NCBI GenBank assembly: GCA_049600855.1
Contig: JBMYQA010000049.1
Coordinates: forward strand, 1 to 27,680
DNA from: JBMYQA01 sp049600855
GTDB taxonomy: Bacteria; Bacteroidota; Bacteroidia; Cytophagales; Flammeovirgaceae
Length of the DNA stretch: 27,680 nt
Reading direction: 5' to 3'
The notes beneath the pieces were generated by a model. It was not told where the DNA came from, searched no databases, and saw only the letters and a program-made list of their open reading frames with translations. A program made the translations under genes and the position numbers. Shown one piece after another: positions 14,698 through 24,600 of the stretch (its first letter is position 1; every line of letters starts with the position of its first letter).

Positions 14698-16555
14698 GTC
14701 CTCTGGTTAAGCTTTCTTCTAATTTCTCTTTTCCTGTAGTATCTTCCGCATACAACACCTGCTTAAAGGTAGGATCACCGCCAGAAAAATGTCTTCCCGT
14801 TTCTTTCCACACAACTTCAGGCAAGTAACCTTCCTTATTAGTTGGAATCTTTTGCTTATCTGGAGCAATGATGCCCAATTCATGCCATTCGGCAATCATC
14901 AAGTTGATTTTCTTCTGATAGGCTGTACCAAAATCCCTCAACCAATCTTGGCGAAAATCGAAATGTTTGAGACGTTGTGCAATGGGTACTTTTCCATCTG
15001 CCATGCGCAAAAAACTATCTTGACTCAACACCTGATTAGGTACGCGCGCAGCCCAAAAAGACGGCAAGGGCAAATAGGTGGAAGGATCGTAACCAGAAAG
15101 ACAACTCGCTTCATCTGTTTGCCAAGGCACGCCTAACCAGCGCGTTAAGGAGCCTGGTCCGCTATGCGATACGGGTCCTTGTGCGCCTAGTGCGATGGCT
15201 GGGGAAAGGTAGGTTCCATAATTCAACTGAACATCTTGACCTTCTGGCAATACCTTTAATCGGTAAGGCGCTTCCCACATCGACTTCACTCGCATCGGCC
15301 AAGTGAGTTCAATACCAGGATGGAAAGGTCCTCCTAAACATTCCTCAAATGGAGCCTGATTCAATGCATCAATCTGCTCTGCTGGTGAGCAATTTTCAAA
15401 GGCTTTTTGTTTGGGCGGCTTCTTGTTATCAAAATCGCCTTTTGCCCATTGTTTAAGACGTTGGTATTGGGTAATGGTGATAGGCAAATCAGTTAAGGCA
15501 ATGGCAGCATACTCTCCAAAGGCATCTCCATAAAACGGTGGAACTTTGGCTGGTGCATATTCTTGACTTTTAGGATCTCTAAACCAATTAAATACCCGTT
15601 GGCGGTCTTTTTTAAACATTTTAGATGGGTCTGAGAGCTTCTTCAGTAATGCAGGATCGGTAAAATCAGATGGCGAGTTTTTCCCAAATAGCATAAAGAA
15701 ACCTTGATTTACCCATTGGGTATTGGTCATCCGCTCCAATATGGGATAAATGTGTTGCCAAAAGTTCAATCCATCTTTAGCGGGATCAGGATAACCCATT
15801 TCTCGAATGAACAAGTCTTGAACAACATCATTCATGGTAACGACCCCGTATAATCCTGGGCCAAAGTCTGGAGGGGTAACCGCAACCATGGCAGGAGTAG
15901 CTTCGAGTTGCTTTCCATCTATGGTTATGGTAGCGCGTACAATCCCATCACAGGTATCGTCATGCCAACCGTCATTATTGGCAAAAGTTACCGCAGCTTT
16001 GTTATCCTTCGAAGCAGATTTTCCATCTCCTCCAAAAAAAAGTAAGCGCCCTTCATGATCGGTTCGAACTTCGCCAAGCTTTACTTTTTTACCAAAAAAC
16101 TCGCCATCATCAAAATGATACTTCTTCCCTTTTCTATTCTTTCCTGAAATCTTTATGGGACTTGGCCGAATCGCTAATTGCTTACGCGCCTCATCGCCTT
16201 TAATGTCTTCATTTCTTACTTTAGCAGGAATGGCATAGCCTTCAAGGTCTAAGGCATTGTTAAATTGATACCAAGCCGCTTTAATATTCGCCACATGTAC
16301 ACGCCAATCAATACGAATGTCATTTGCATCGGTAAGCTCCCCCAGCACTTCGCCTTTTTTATTAAAAGCGTATACCCTAAAACGAGCGACTTGTTTTTTC
16401 ACTCGCCCTTCTTGGTCTTTAAACTCATCGGGACCTCGGGGCTCGGGAGCTACTCCAGGTAAATCTGAAGCCAAAAAATACTCGTCAGAGTTGCCAATGC
16501 GGGCAATCCCAACAGGAGGGTAAATGGCGACACTGCTAATTTGGTCTTTTTTCAT
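14642..16555 (-). CDS. LodA/GoxA-like quinoprotein amino-acid or amine oxidase
   Basis: A 637-residue LodA-family protein. These oxidases use a self-derived cysteine tryptophylquinone (CTQ) to deaminate an amino acid (lysine epsilon-oxidase LodA, glycine oxidase GoxA), releasing NH3 and H2O2. The N-terminal block (SVAIYPPVGIARIGNSDEYF ... FKDQEGRVKKQVARFRVYAF) is diagnostic. The probable CTQ residues are Cys406 (EECLGGPFHPGIELTW) and Trp473 (LTRWLGVPWQTDEASC), 67 apart, close to the spacing known for LodA (Cys516/Trp581). No signal peptide is seen; LodA proteins can be exported without one. The overlapping downstream gene encodes its LodB-like maturase. The substrate is not determined; members of this family differ by group. 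Confidence 0.9.
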   Translation of the reverse strand: MKKDQISSVAIYPPVGIARIGNSDEYFLASDLPGVAPEPRGPDEFKDQEGRVKKQVARFRVYAFNKKGEVLGELTDANDIRIDWRVHVANIKAAWYQFNNALDLEGYAIPAKVRNEDIKGDEARKQLAIRPSPIKISGKNRKGKKYHFDDGEFFGKKVKLGEVRTDHEGRLLFFGGDGKSASKDNKAAVTFANNDGWHDDTCDGIVRATITIDGKQLEATPAMVAVTPPDFGPGLYGVVTMNDVVQDLFIREMGYPDPAKDGLNFWQHIYPILERMTNTQWVNQGFFMLFGKNSPSDFTDPALLKKLSDPSKMFKKDRQRVFNWFRDPKSQEYAPAKVPPFYGDAFGEYAAIALTDLPITITQYQRLKQWAKGDFDNKKPPKQKAFENCSPAEQIDALNQAPFEECLGGPFHPGIELTWPMRVKSMWEAPYRLKVLPEGQDVQLNYGTYLSPAIALGAQGPVSHSGPGSLTRWLGVPWQTDEASCLSGYDPSTYLPLPSFWAARVPNQVLSQDSFLRMADGKVPIAQRLKHFDFRQDWLRDFGTAYQKKINLMIAEWHELGIIAPDKQKIPTNKEGYLPEVVWKETGRHFSGGDPTFKQVLYAEDTTGKEKLEESLTRGLGAPERERKRRTFDRGER

Positions 16556-16724
16556 TTTCTTTTTTTAGTTAAGGTTGAGGTATTTTCATCCTCAAAATCC
16601 AATAACCGAAAATCACCCTTTAAAGTCAAGATAAATTTTAGTAAAAGACTCCTCAGCAGAATGCGTTTCTAAAATTCCGTTTGGAAACTTATATTGCATA
16701 TAAGAGTTTATCACGAGGTTTACC
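16556..16724. promoter_or_regulatory. Divergent promoter region, LodA-like versus sensor kinase
   Basis: About 169 bases separate two divergent starts. A small palindrome CTTATAT-TGC-ATATAAG (16688-16704) lies 21 bases upstream of the kinase ATG, and TTGAGG ... CCTCAA (about 16572-16592) lies near the LodA-like start. Both are candidate regulator sites; no promoter is certain. Confidence 0.35.
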
Positions 16725-19700
16725 ATGATAAAATATATTCGTTACTCCTTATTGGTTAGTATGCTGTTACTTGCTGAACAAGTAAGCGCACAACTGCTGC
16801 CAGATCACTTGCATTTTAATCACATTGGTGTTGATGAGGGCTTAAGTAATTCAAATACTACCTGTATTGCCCAAGATGCACAGGGATTTATTTGGATAGG
16901 CACCATCAGTGGCCTATTTCGATACGATGGCTTGTCAATAAAGAAGTTTACGCATGATGCAAAAAATCTTTATTCCTTAAGTACTAATTATATCTTTCAT
17001 ATTTATGCAAGCAAACAGGGAGGAGTTTGGGTTGCCACAGATAATGGTTTAAATTATTTTGATCCTGAGTTAAATCGTTTCCAACGGTGGTTCTTTTCGG
17101 AGCATGAAATCAATCAATCTCAACAATATCCATTTCAAGATTACTACAGGTATGTTTTTGAAGCAACAGATGGAACAGTGTGGTTATCCATTTTTGAACA
17201 AGGCTTACTGCGTTTTAATCCAAAAACTGATGAGGTAAGGTATTGGTCGGATACGCAAGCCCCTTTGAACCAATATGGATATGGGAGTATTGTAGCACAT
17301 CCAAATGGTCAAATTTGGTTTGGTGGGCAAGGCCTTACACTCTTCGATGCTGAAAAGCAACAAATGATGGCTGTAGATTCGCTCTATCCCCCATTACAGA
17401 AGTATCAACAACAAGAAGTAGAAGCGTTACACGTAGATCGTCAAGGCCATATTTGGGTGTCCAGTCTTGGAGAATTGGTAAAATTTAATCCCGAAACAAA
17501 CGCTATTAAAATCTTTAAAGATTTATTAGGCCCTAACAATCCCTATGAAGTTTCAGGAATACAAGAAGATCGTGCTGGTCGATTTTGGTTGGCTACAGCT
17601 AAGGGTTTATATTGTTTCCATCCTGATTACAAACAAATTCAATATTATCGGCATGATCCTACTCAGGAATGGTCGTTAAGTAGCGATGCATTATCCCCTA
17701 CTATTTTAGAAGATAAACAGGGATTACTATGGATTACCTCAGATGCAGGGGTGGATCAGCTAGACCCATTAAGTTTTGCGTTTGAACATCTCGTCATTCC
17801 AAATCAGGATGCTTTACCTACTGGAAATATAGATGTGTTTACACTAGATCAGAAACAACAGCTTTGGCTAGTAAATAATAGAGGCATTTGTAAATACAAT
17901 CCCTACACCCGTCAGTATACTCCAGTTTCTCCATTGTTACAACAGAAATTGCCTCGCTTGTATACTTATGATTTAGAATTTGATACCAAAGAAAATTTAT
18001 GGATAGCACAACCCAATCAGATCATACAATACCATGAAGCTAGCAATCAAGTCCACTACTGGTTCCGTACGGTAGAAGATTTTTATTACGTTTCTGCACT
18101 ACAACTGGACGCAGATGCACAAGGAAGGATGTGGCTAGCTACTTGGGGTGCTGGACTAGTGAGTATGAAATCTGATTTTGGACAGTTAACCCAAAGAAAT
18201 TGGGACGAAAATAGCCGTATAACCAAAACTATTGATGATTTAAAGGAGGGAGAACGCCCTACTGCATACAATCTTAAAGTGCTTGCTAATCGTAAAGTTT
18301 GGCTTTCTACCACCGAGGGCGTAAGCTTACTTGATCCTGTAGCTGATACAATTCATTTCTTTAAGCACAATAAAGCGAATAGTAGTACAATTGCTGATGA
18401 TACACATCAAGCTAGTTTTTTTGTGGATGCCCAAGGCAAAACGTGGATTGGGACACAAACAGGATTAAATCTATTCGATTCAGCTACAAATACCTTTAAA
18501 AGATATGGAGCTGCTCAAAACTTATCCACAACAGGTATTTTAGCTATTCAAGAAGATGATTCCCAAAAACTGTGGCTCAATACAAGAGAAGGCATTTATT
18601 CTTTTGATCCAATCGAAGAGAAAGCCCAATATTATCAACCTTTTGATGGTTTTATGACAGCATCTGCTCTAAATGCTGCTAAAGATAGCATGGGGCATAT
18701 CTATTACGCTATTCATAATGGCGTAGTACGTTTCCAGCCAAATCGCGTTCAGCGAAATGAGTTTTTACCATCCGTCATCTTCACCGATTTTTTACTATTT
18801 AATAAGTCAGTAAAGGATAGCCTTATACTGCCTAAAAGCATTCATGCGCTGGATCAAATTACCCTAAAACACAATCAATACATTTTTAGCTTTGAGTTTG
18901 TGGCCATGAACTTACGACAACCGCATCGAAATCTGTATAAATACAAAATGGTAGGCTTAAGTGATGAATGGATTGAGACAGATGCTAAAAATCCAAGAGC
19001 TACGTTTACCAATTTAGATGCAGGCACTTATACTTTCATGGTAAAAGCTGCTAACGATGAGGGACTTTGGAATGAGACACCAACAACCATACAAGTCGTT
19101 GTGCTGCCCCCTTGGTATTTAACCTGGTGGGCAAAGTCAATTTGGGTCATCCTAATTATTGGTAGTGCGTTCAGCTTTTATTTCTGGCGTGTAACTACCT
19201 TAAAACAGCAAAAACTGATCTTGGAACAGCAAGTAGAAGCGCGTACAGAGGAAATCTCCAATCAGAAAGAAGAAATACTACAACAAGCAGAAGAATTAAA
19301 AACGAGTAATGAAAAATTAATTCAGCTTGATCGCTTCAAAGACACCATGTCAGGAATGATTGCCCACGACTTAAAGAATCCTTTAGGGGTGATTATTCAA
19401 ACTGAAAATGTACCTGATTCTGCCAATCAGATGGCTCAGCAAATGCTTCAATTGGTCAATAATATGTTGGATGTTCAGAAATACGAACAAACAGAACTTC
19501 AACTCAAGAAAGAAGCGCTTGACTTATCACAACTGGTACAAGATGCCTTTGAGCAAGTGCAACTATTGGCATTGGCAAAGCACATTCAGTTTACGAATCA
19601 AATTGAGCAGGGCATTGCCGTATTGGGAGATCAATCTTTATTGCATCGTGTATTTATCAATTTTTTTACCAATGCCATTAAGTACTCTGCGAATAATGGC

Positions 19701-20240
19701 CTACTAGAAGTGAGCGCCACTCCACAGGAAAATAAACAGGTACAAATTGCCATTCGCGACGAAGGGCAAGGCATTGCACCTGATCAAATCGAGCATATTT
19801 TCCAAGCATTTGGGCAAATTGACCCACGGCAATCTGGCGTAGCCGCCTCTACGGGATTGGGGCTTACCTTTTGTCAACTTGTTGTGCAAGCGCATGACAG
19901 TGAAATTCAGGTAACGTCTAAATTAGGAAAGGGAACTACATTTTATTTCAACCTCCAGCAAACTGACTATCAATTACTTGACCCAACCAATCATCAAAGT
20001 AGTGTTGTCATTTCACTAACGAATGAAGATCGTCAAGCACTTCACGCTTATTATGATGAGCTGAAGGAAATCAAGTTGCATCGCGCCTTAAAAATCCAAG
20101 CTGTAGTAGAGAAAATTAAACAGGAATATACGAGTACCACCTTACAAGCATGGGGCAAAGCCTTGTTGGATGCAGCTTATAATTACAATCAAGCTTATTA
20201 CGATGAGCTTTTGGGGCAGATTGAAAAGAAGGTAGATTAG
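16725..20240 (+). CDS. Sensor histidine kinase with periplasmic beta-propellers (Reg_prop, Y_Y_Y)
   Basis: A 1171-residue inner-membrane sensor. It has a signal peptide (MIKYIRYSLLVSMLLLAEQVSAQ), then roughly 700 residues of Reg_prop blades (repeated patterns such as DAQGFIWIGTISGLFRYDGL) forming two propellers, then a Y_Y_Y domain (YKYKMVGLSDEWIETDAKNP). One TM helix (about 800-825) is followed by a coiled coil and the kinase core: H-box MIAHDLKNPLG with phospho-acceptor His881, N-box NFFTNAIKYSANNG, G1 DEGQGIAP, G2 STGLGL and GKGTTFYF. Unlike hybrid two-component systems it lacks a receiver and AraC domain, so a separate regulator is needed; the convergent REC-HTH gene is a candidate. A helical C-terminal tail of about 80 residues is of unknown use. 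The ligand is unknown, often a glycan in this family. Confidence 0.92.
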   Translation: MIKYIRYSLLVSMLLLAEQVSAQLLPDHLHFNHIGVDEGLSNSNTTCIAQDAQGFIWIGTISGLFRYDGLSIKKFTHDAKNLYSLSTNYIFHIYASKQGGVWVATDNGLNYFDPELNRFQRWFFSEHEINQSQQYPFQDYYRYVFEATDGTVWLSIFEQGLLRFNPKTDEVRYWSDTQAPLNQYGYGSIVAHPNGQIWFGGQGLTLFDAEKQQMMAVDSLYPPLQKYQQQEVEALHVDRQGHIWVSSLGELVKFNPETNAIKIFKDLLGPNNPYEVSGIQEDRAGRFWLATAKGLYCFHPDYKQIQYYRHDPTQEWSLSSDALSPTILEDKQGLLWITSDAGVDQLDPLSFAFEHLVIPNQDALPTGNIDVFTLDQKQQLWLVNNRGICKYNPYTRQYTPVSPLLQQKLPRLYTYDLEFDTKENLWIAQPNQIIQYHEASNQVHYWFRTVEDFYYVSALQLDADAQGRMWLATWGAGLVSMKSDFGQLTQRNWDENSRITKTIDDLKEGERPTAYNLKVLANRKVWLSTTEGVSLLDPVADTIHFFKHNKANSSTIADDTHQASFFVDAQGKTWIGTQTGLNLFDSATNTFKRYGAAQNLSTTGILAIQEDDSQKLWLNTREGIYSFDPIEEKAQYYQPFDGFMTASALNAAKDSMGHIYYAIHNGVVRFQPNRVQRNEFLPSVIFTDFLLFNKSVKDSLILPKSIHALDQITLKHNQYIFSFEFVAMNLRQPHRNLYKYKMVGLSDEWIETDAKNPRATFTNLDAGTYTFMVKAANDEGLWNETPTTIQVVVLPPWYLTWWAKSIWVILIIGSAFSFYFWRVTTLKQQKLILEQQVEARTEEISNQKEEILQQAEELKTSNEKLIQLDRFKDTMSGMIAHDLKNPLGVIIQTENVPDSANQMAQQMLQLVNNMLDVQKYEQTELQLKKEALDLSQLVQDAFEQVQLLALAKHIQFTNQIEQGIAVLGDQSLLHRVFINFFTNAIKYSANNGLLEVSATPQENKQVQIAIRDEGQGIAPDQIEHIFQAFGQIDPRQSGVAASTGLGLTFCQLVVQAHDSEIQVTSKLGKGTTFYFNLQQTDYQLLDPTNHQSSVVISLTNEDRQALHAYYDELKEIKLHRALKIQAVVEKIKQEYTSTTLQAWGKALLDAAYNYNQAYYDELLGQIEKKVD

Positions 20241-20277
20241 TGAGAGGATGTCCAAGCACTTATAATAATAGCGACTA

Positions 20278-20299
20278 GTTGAGGTTTCCTAACCTCAAC
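20278..20299. terminator. Hairpin between the convergent kinase and regulator genes
   Basis: Perfect 9-bp arms GTTGAGGTT and AACCTCAAC with the loop TCCT sit between two convergent stop codons. No T-tract follows on either strand, so it is a weak or Rho-assisted terminator at best. Confidence 0.45.
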
Positions 20300-20351
20300 C
20301 TTATCACATTAAATTTCTTAACTTAACGTCAAAGAAAACACTAAAAACCGA

Positions 20352-21221
20352 TCAATCCGCCAACTCAAGTACCGCATCGCGAATACTCACCTCTTCGGGG
20401 AGATTGAGCTTTTTCTTAAGTCGAAAAAGAGCTGTGCTGGTGCTCGCGGGGGTAATATTCAATAATCGAGAAATTTGTTTATTGTCTAAGCCAATTTTAA
20501 TGTAAGCGCATAGTTTAATATCCTTTTCTGAAATCTCATGGCCATATCGAGTGCGCAGTGTCGCGAAAAAGTGAGGATGTACTTCTTCAAAATGTATTTT
20601 AAAGGTATCCCAGCTATTGTCGATCTCAATGTGATTGGTAATGCGCTTTTTCATACTTTTAAGTAGCTTGCGCAACGCTTGCTGCTCTGATGAGGTTAAG
20701 CCCTCTAAACTGGTTAAATCAGTATGAAAATTTTGAAGCAAGTTATTTTTTTCCACAATTAACATGGAAGTACTACTCAATTGCCTATTCTTTAGTTCAA
20801 TTTCATTGTTAAGCAGCGTCTTAATTGCCTCGTGTTGCTCGCGTATCCGCAGTGCTGTATTTATTCGAGCCAATAGCTCCGTAAATTCAATGGGTTTACG
20901 AATGTAATCCACTGCTCCTGCCTCAAGAGCAACTTGTAAATCCTCCGGAGAAATGCGATGGCCTGTGGCGATAATTATAGGAATCTCAAAGGTAGTTTCG
21001 GATTCTTTGAGTTTTCTGGTAGCAGCAATACCATCTAATATGGGCATTTCCCAATCCATCACAATCAAATCAGGTAATTCCTCATGAGCTATCTCATAAG
21101 CGATCTGTCCATTCCAAGCATTAATGACTTCATACCGTTCTGGATATTCGCTTAATTTTCGCCCAACCAATTGAATAATCTCTGCCTGATCATCAACAAG
21201 TAAAACCTTCTTCTGCTGCAT
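20352..21221 (-). CDS. Response regulator, REC plus LuxR/GerE-like HTH
   Basis: About 290 residues. The receiver domain holds the phosphorylation site Asp56 (LIVMDWEMP), acidic pair Asp10/Asp11, Thr86 (IIIATGH) and Lys109 (DYIRKPI). A coiled coil (about 120-190) leads to a C-terminal HTH of the Bacteroidota kind (LDNKQISRLLNITPASTSTA then LFRLKKKLNL). The start is taken as the ATG at 21221 (MQQKKVLLVDD); an alternative ATG at 21230 adds three residues, and the longer frame to 21305 would add an implausible hydrophobic leader. It converges on the sensor kinase and diverges from the giant surface protein gene, both likely functional partners. The DNA site is unknown, but TTAAGTGTT boxes stand just upstream of its start. 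Confidence 0.9.
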   Translation of the reverse strand: MQQKKVLLVDDQAEIIQLVGRKLSEYPERYEVINAWNGQIAYEIAHEELPDLIVMDWEMPILDGIAATRKLKESETTFEIPIIIATGHRISPEDLQVALEAGAVDYIRKPIEFTELLARINTALRIREQHEAIKTLLNNEIELKNRQLSSTSMLIVEKNNLLQNFHTDLTSLEGLTSSEQQALRKLLKSMKKRITNHIEIDNSWDTFKIHFEEVHPHFFATLRTRYGHEISEKDIKLCAYIKIGLDNKQISRLLNITPASTSTALFRLKKKLNLPEEVSIRDAVLELAD

Positions 21222-21235
21222 GGTATACATTTCGT

Positions 21236-21244
21236 TTAAGTGTT
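21236..21244. promoter_or_regulatory. TTAAGTGTT box 1
   Basis: The 9-base motif TTAAGTGTT lies just before the response regulator start. A 12-base stretch around it (GTTTAAGTGTTC) recurs inverted at 21430-21441. A candidate regulator-binding site. Confidence 0.4.
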
Positions 21245-21314
21245 CATTCAAAGCTAGTAAAAAAAGAGAACTGCTCATCAGAATGATCAAAAATAGGGTG
21301 ATCACTGAACCATG

Positions 21315-21365
21315 TTAAGTGTTTGTCTATGTGTTCAATTTTTGTGTTGAGTGTTTGTCTATGTG
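21315..21365. repeat. Direct repeat with TTAAGTGTT and TTGAGTGTT boxes
   Basis: Two copies of a 21-base unit (starting 21313 and 21345; shared core AGTGTTTGTCTATGTG) repeat with a 32-base period, differing at one base. Each contains the motif TTAAGTGTT or TTGAGTGTT. The spacing of about three helical turns puts both on one face of the DNA, as expected for tandem regulator sites. Confidence 0.5.
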
Positions 21366-21429
21366 CACGTCTATGCTTTCCCTGCCTTTCCTCAGACCTT
21401 TGTATTAGGGCTTCATAACAAGCTCCGCC

Positions 21430-21441
21430 GAACACTTAAAC
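21430..21441. promoter_or_regulatory. Inverted TTAAGTGTT box 4 on the opposite strand
   Basis: GAACACTTAAAC is the exact inverse of the 12 bases at 21234-21245 near the response regulator start, 253 bases upstream of the surface-protein ATG. A partial copy (AAGTGTT) occurs at 21522-21528. Confidence 0.4.
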
Positions 21442-21532
21442 TCAAGTAATATGCACACGAATCAAAGAAATTTCAGGCTGTTTAGTTACAGCATCTCATC
21501 GCTAAAAGGAAAATTAAACGAAAGTGTTCGAA

Positions 21533-21602
21533 GTAGCGGCACGATAGCTAAGTGCCACAAGCTACCGATGTTTTTCATAGGGGGTAAATTTTGCCTCCTA
21601 TG
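21533..21602 (+). promoter_or_regulatory. Predicted structured leader of the surface protein gene
   Basis: Two hairpins can form in tandem: GTAGC-GGCAC / GTGCC-(acaa)-GCTAC at 21533-21565, and an imperfect CATAGGGGG / CCTCCTATG at 21576-21602. They are followed by about 90 bases before the ATG at 21694. This may be an mRNA leader with a regulatory or stabilising role. No known riboswitch class is recognised. Confidence 0.3.
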
Positions 21603-21693
21603 ATTCTTCAGCAAACCCTTCACGAACATACGATCAACAAATTATTCAAACATCAGAGAGCAGTTGCTTTCTCGAACACCAAATAGGTCAAAA

Positions 21694-24600
21694 ATGAAAA
21701 CACGTTGGATCATCATTACTAGCTTATTACTCCTAAGCTTAGCTGGGCAAGTCAATGCCCAATTCATCACCACTTGGCGAACGACTACAGCCAACGAAAC
21801 TGTTATTATCCCAACCTTCACGGGAGAAACCTACAATTATAATGTAGATTGGGGGGATGGGCAGACAAGTACCAACCAAACAGGAGATGCTACGCATATT
21901 TATGCGACTGCGGACACCTTTACAGTTACCATTACAGGAACCTTTCCTCGTATCTATTTTAATTCTAGTGCCAGTTCATCTAAAGTTTTAACTGTTGAGC
22001 AATGGGGCAACAACCCTTGGACTAGTATGGGAAATGCTTTCAAAAGCTGTACGTATCTTGAGATCAATGCTAGCGATACTCCTGACCTGTCCAATGTGAC
22101 AGATATGAGTGGTGCATTTCAAGGTATCACCAACTTTAATGGCGATTTATCAAATTGGGATGTGAGCAATGTGCAAAATATGAGCTTGATGTTTAAAGGC
22201 GCTAGCTCATTTAACCAAGATATTTCTGGGTGGAATACAGCAAATGTGACAAATATGTCTGAGATGTTCAGTAGTGCCAATTCCTTTAATCAACCAATAG
22301 GAATGTGGAATACATCTAGTGTTACCAACATGTTTCAGATGCTCTCTCTAGCATCTTCCTTTAATCAAGATCTTGGTAATTGGGATGTGAGTAATGTAAC
22401 ATCATTTCATGTGTTTAAAAGTGGTGGAACGAGTTGGTCTACGGCTAATATTGACAAAACTCTGATTGGATGGTCTAAACAAACCTTACAGAATGGTATT
22501 CTTATATTGATTGTTGGAAATTATTGCCATTCCGCTGATGCTCGGCAAAGTATCATTGATAATTATGGTTGGAATCTGCTCGTTTCTGGAGGACAAGTTT
22601 GTACCGGTCAGCAATTCATTACGACTTGGCAAACGACTTCCGATGGTGAGCGTATCACCATTCCTACATTCCCAAGCGAAACCTATGATTACGATGTGAA
22701 TTGGGGAGATGGTCAAAGTAGTTTGGCACAAACTGGTGACGCCACGCATACTTACACTACAGCAGGAACATACACAGTAACCATCACAGGAATATTCCCT
22801 CGAATCTATTTCGCAGGAACTGGTGATGCAGCTAAAATCCAAAGTGTTACACAATGGGGTGGCATCTGTTGGAGTTCATTTGCAAAAGCTTTTGAGGGAT
22901 GTTCAAATTTGAGTATTACTGCTACTGATGCGCCAGAGCTCACTAATGTAACCGACCTCAGCCAGATGTTTAAAGGATCAGGAATCGGCAACCCTAATTT
23001 GAGTAGCTGGATAACAAGCTCAATTACTAATATGAGCAGCATGTTTGAGCAAGCCACCAATTTTAGTAGTGATATTTCAGCATGGAATATGAGTAGCCTA
23101 TCAAATGCGGCGAATATGCTAGATAATACGAATCTTTCGATAGTTGATTATGATAACCTATTGCTTGCTCTAGCTAATCAAAGTCTGAGTAGCGCTGTAA
23201 GTTTTGGAGCCGCCAACCTTGAGCATTGTGCAGGAGCCTCTGCTCGCCAGTCACTCATTGATAATTTTAGCTGGACGATTACAGACGGAGGGAAAAACTG
23301 TAATTCCCCTAATTTTTTCAAAATGACTTGGGAAACAACTACCAATAATGAAAGCATTACCATTCCCACATTTTCAGGGGAAACTTATAACTATATTGTT
23401 GATTGGGGAGATAATGAAGCAACTGGTAGTATTACAGGAAATGCGACTCACACATATGCCGCAGCAGGCAGCTATACTGTGACTATTTTGGGCACTTTCC
23501 CGCGCATCTATTTCAATAATTCAGGCGATAAAGACAAGCTTCAAGACATTACACAATGGGGAACTACTGCATGGACTTCTATGGCCAATGCCTTTGAAGG
23601 TTGCGGAAATATCAGCATTACAGCTACTGATGCACCCGATTTGTCAGTTGCGACTAGTACCAGTCAAATGTTTGCTTCCTCTGGTCTTACTACGCCCGAT
23701 TTAAGTAGCTGGAATATGAGTAACATTACAGATATGACTGGAATGTTTCAGTCTGCAACGAGTTTTAATGGCAATATTTCAGCTTGGAATACGAGCAGTG
23801 TTCAAGAAATGGATAGCTTGTTCCGATCTGCTACTAGTTTCACTGGTGATCTATCAACATGGAACACAAGTAGTGTACAAAATATGAGTTACCTATTTTC
23901 CGCTAATGCTAATTTTAATGGCAATATTTCGGCATGGAATACGAGTAATGTTCAAAACATGGCTGGGATGTTCCAAGGAGCTACCAGTTTTACAGGAGAT
24001 TTATCTGCATGGAATACGGGAAATGTGACTGCTATGACACTCATGTTCGATCAGGCTACTAATTTTAATGGCAATATTTCAAGTTGGAATACGGGAAATG
24101 TGACTGACATGCTGGGTATGTTTGCCAATGCTACCAGTTTTAATCGTGATTTGAATAGTTGGGATGTGAGCAAGGTAATTAGTATGAGGAATATGTTCAT
24201 CAATGCCACAGCTTTTAATGGAAATATTTCCAATTGGGATGTGAGTAGTCTCGTCTCTTCAAGAAGCATGTTTGATGATGCAGTAGCTTTCAATCAAGAC
24301 ATCAGCAATTGGAATATGATTAGCATCAATAGCATGACAAACATGTTTAATGGTGCAGCAGCTTTCAATCAAAATATTGGCAGTTGGAATATGCCAGTTC
24401 TGAATGCTATATCAGGAATGTTTCAAGATGCTACAAGTTTCAATCAAGATATTAGCAATTGGAACACATCCAATGTGATTTACATGGATAATGTGTTTAA
24501 TGGGGCAACTGTTTTTAATCAAAATTTGGGCAGTTGGGACCTTTCCTCTGCACTCGTATTAGCCAGCATGTTTGACAACTCAGGAATGACAAGTACTAAT

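Noticed and set aside
21222..21305. N-terminal hydrophobic extension of the response regulator
   Set aside because: Response regulators start at the receiver domain; the extension comes from open frame in a regulatory region.
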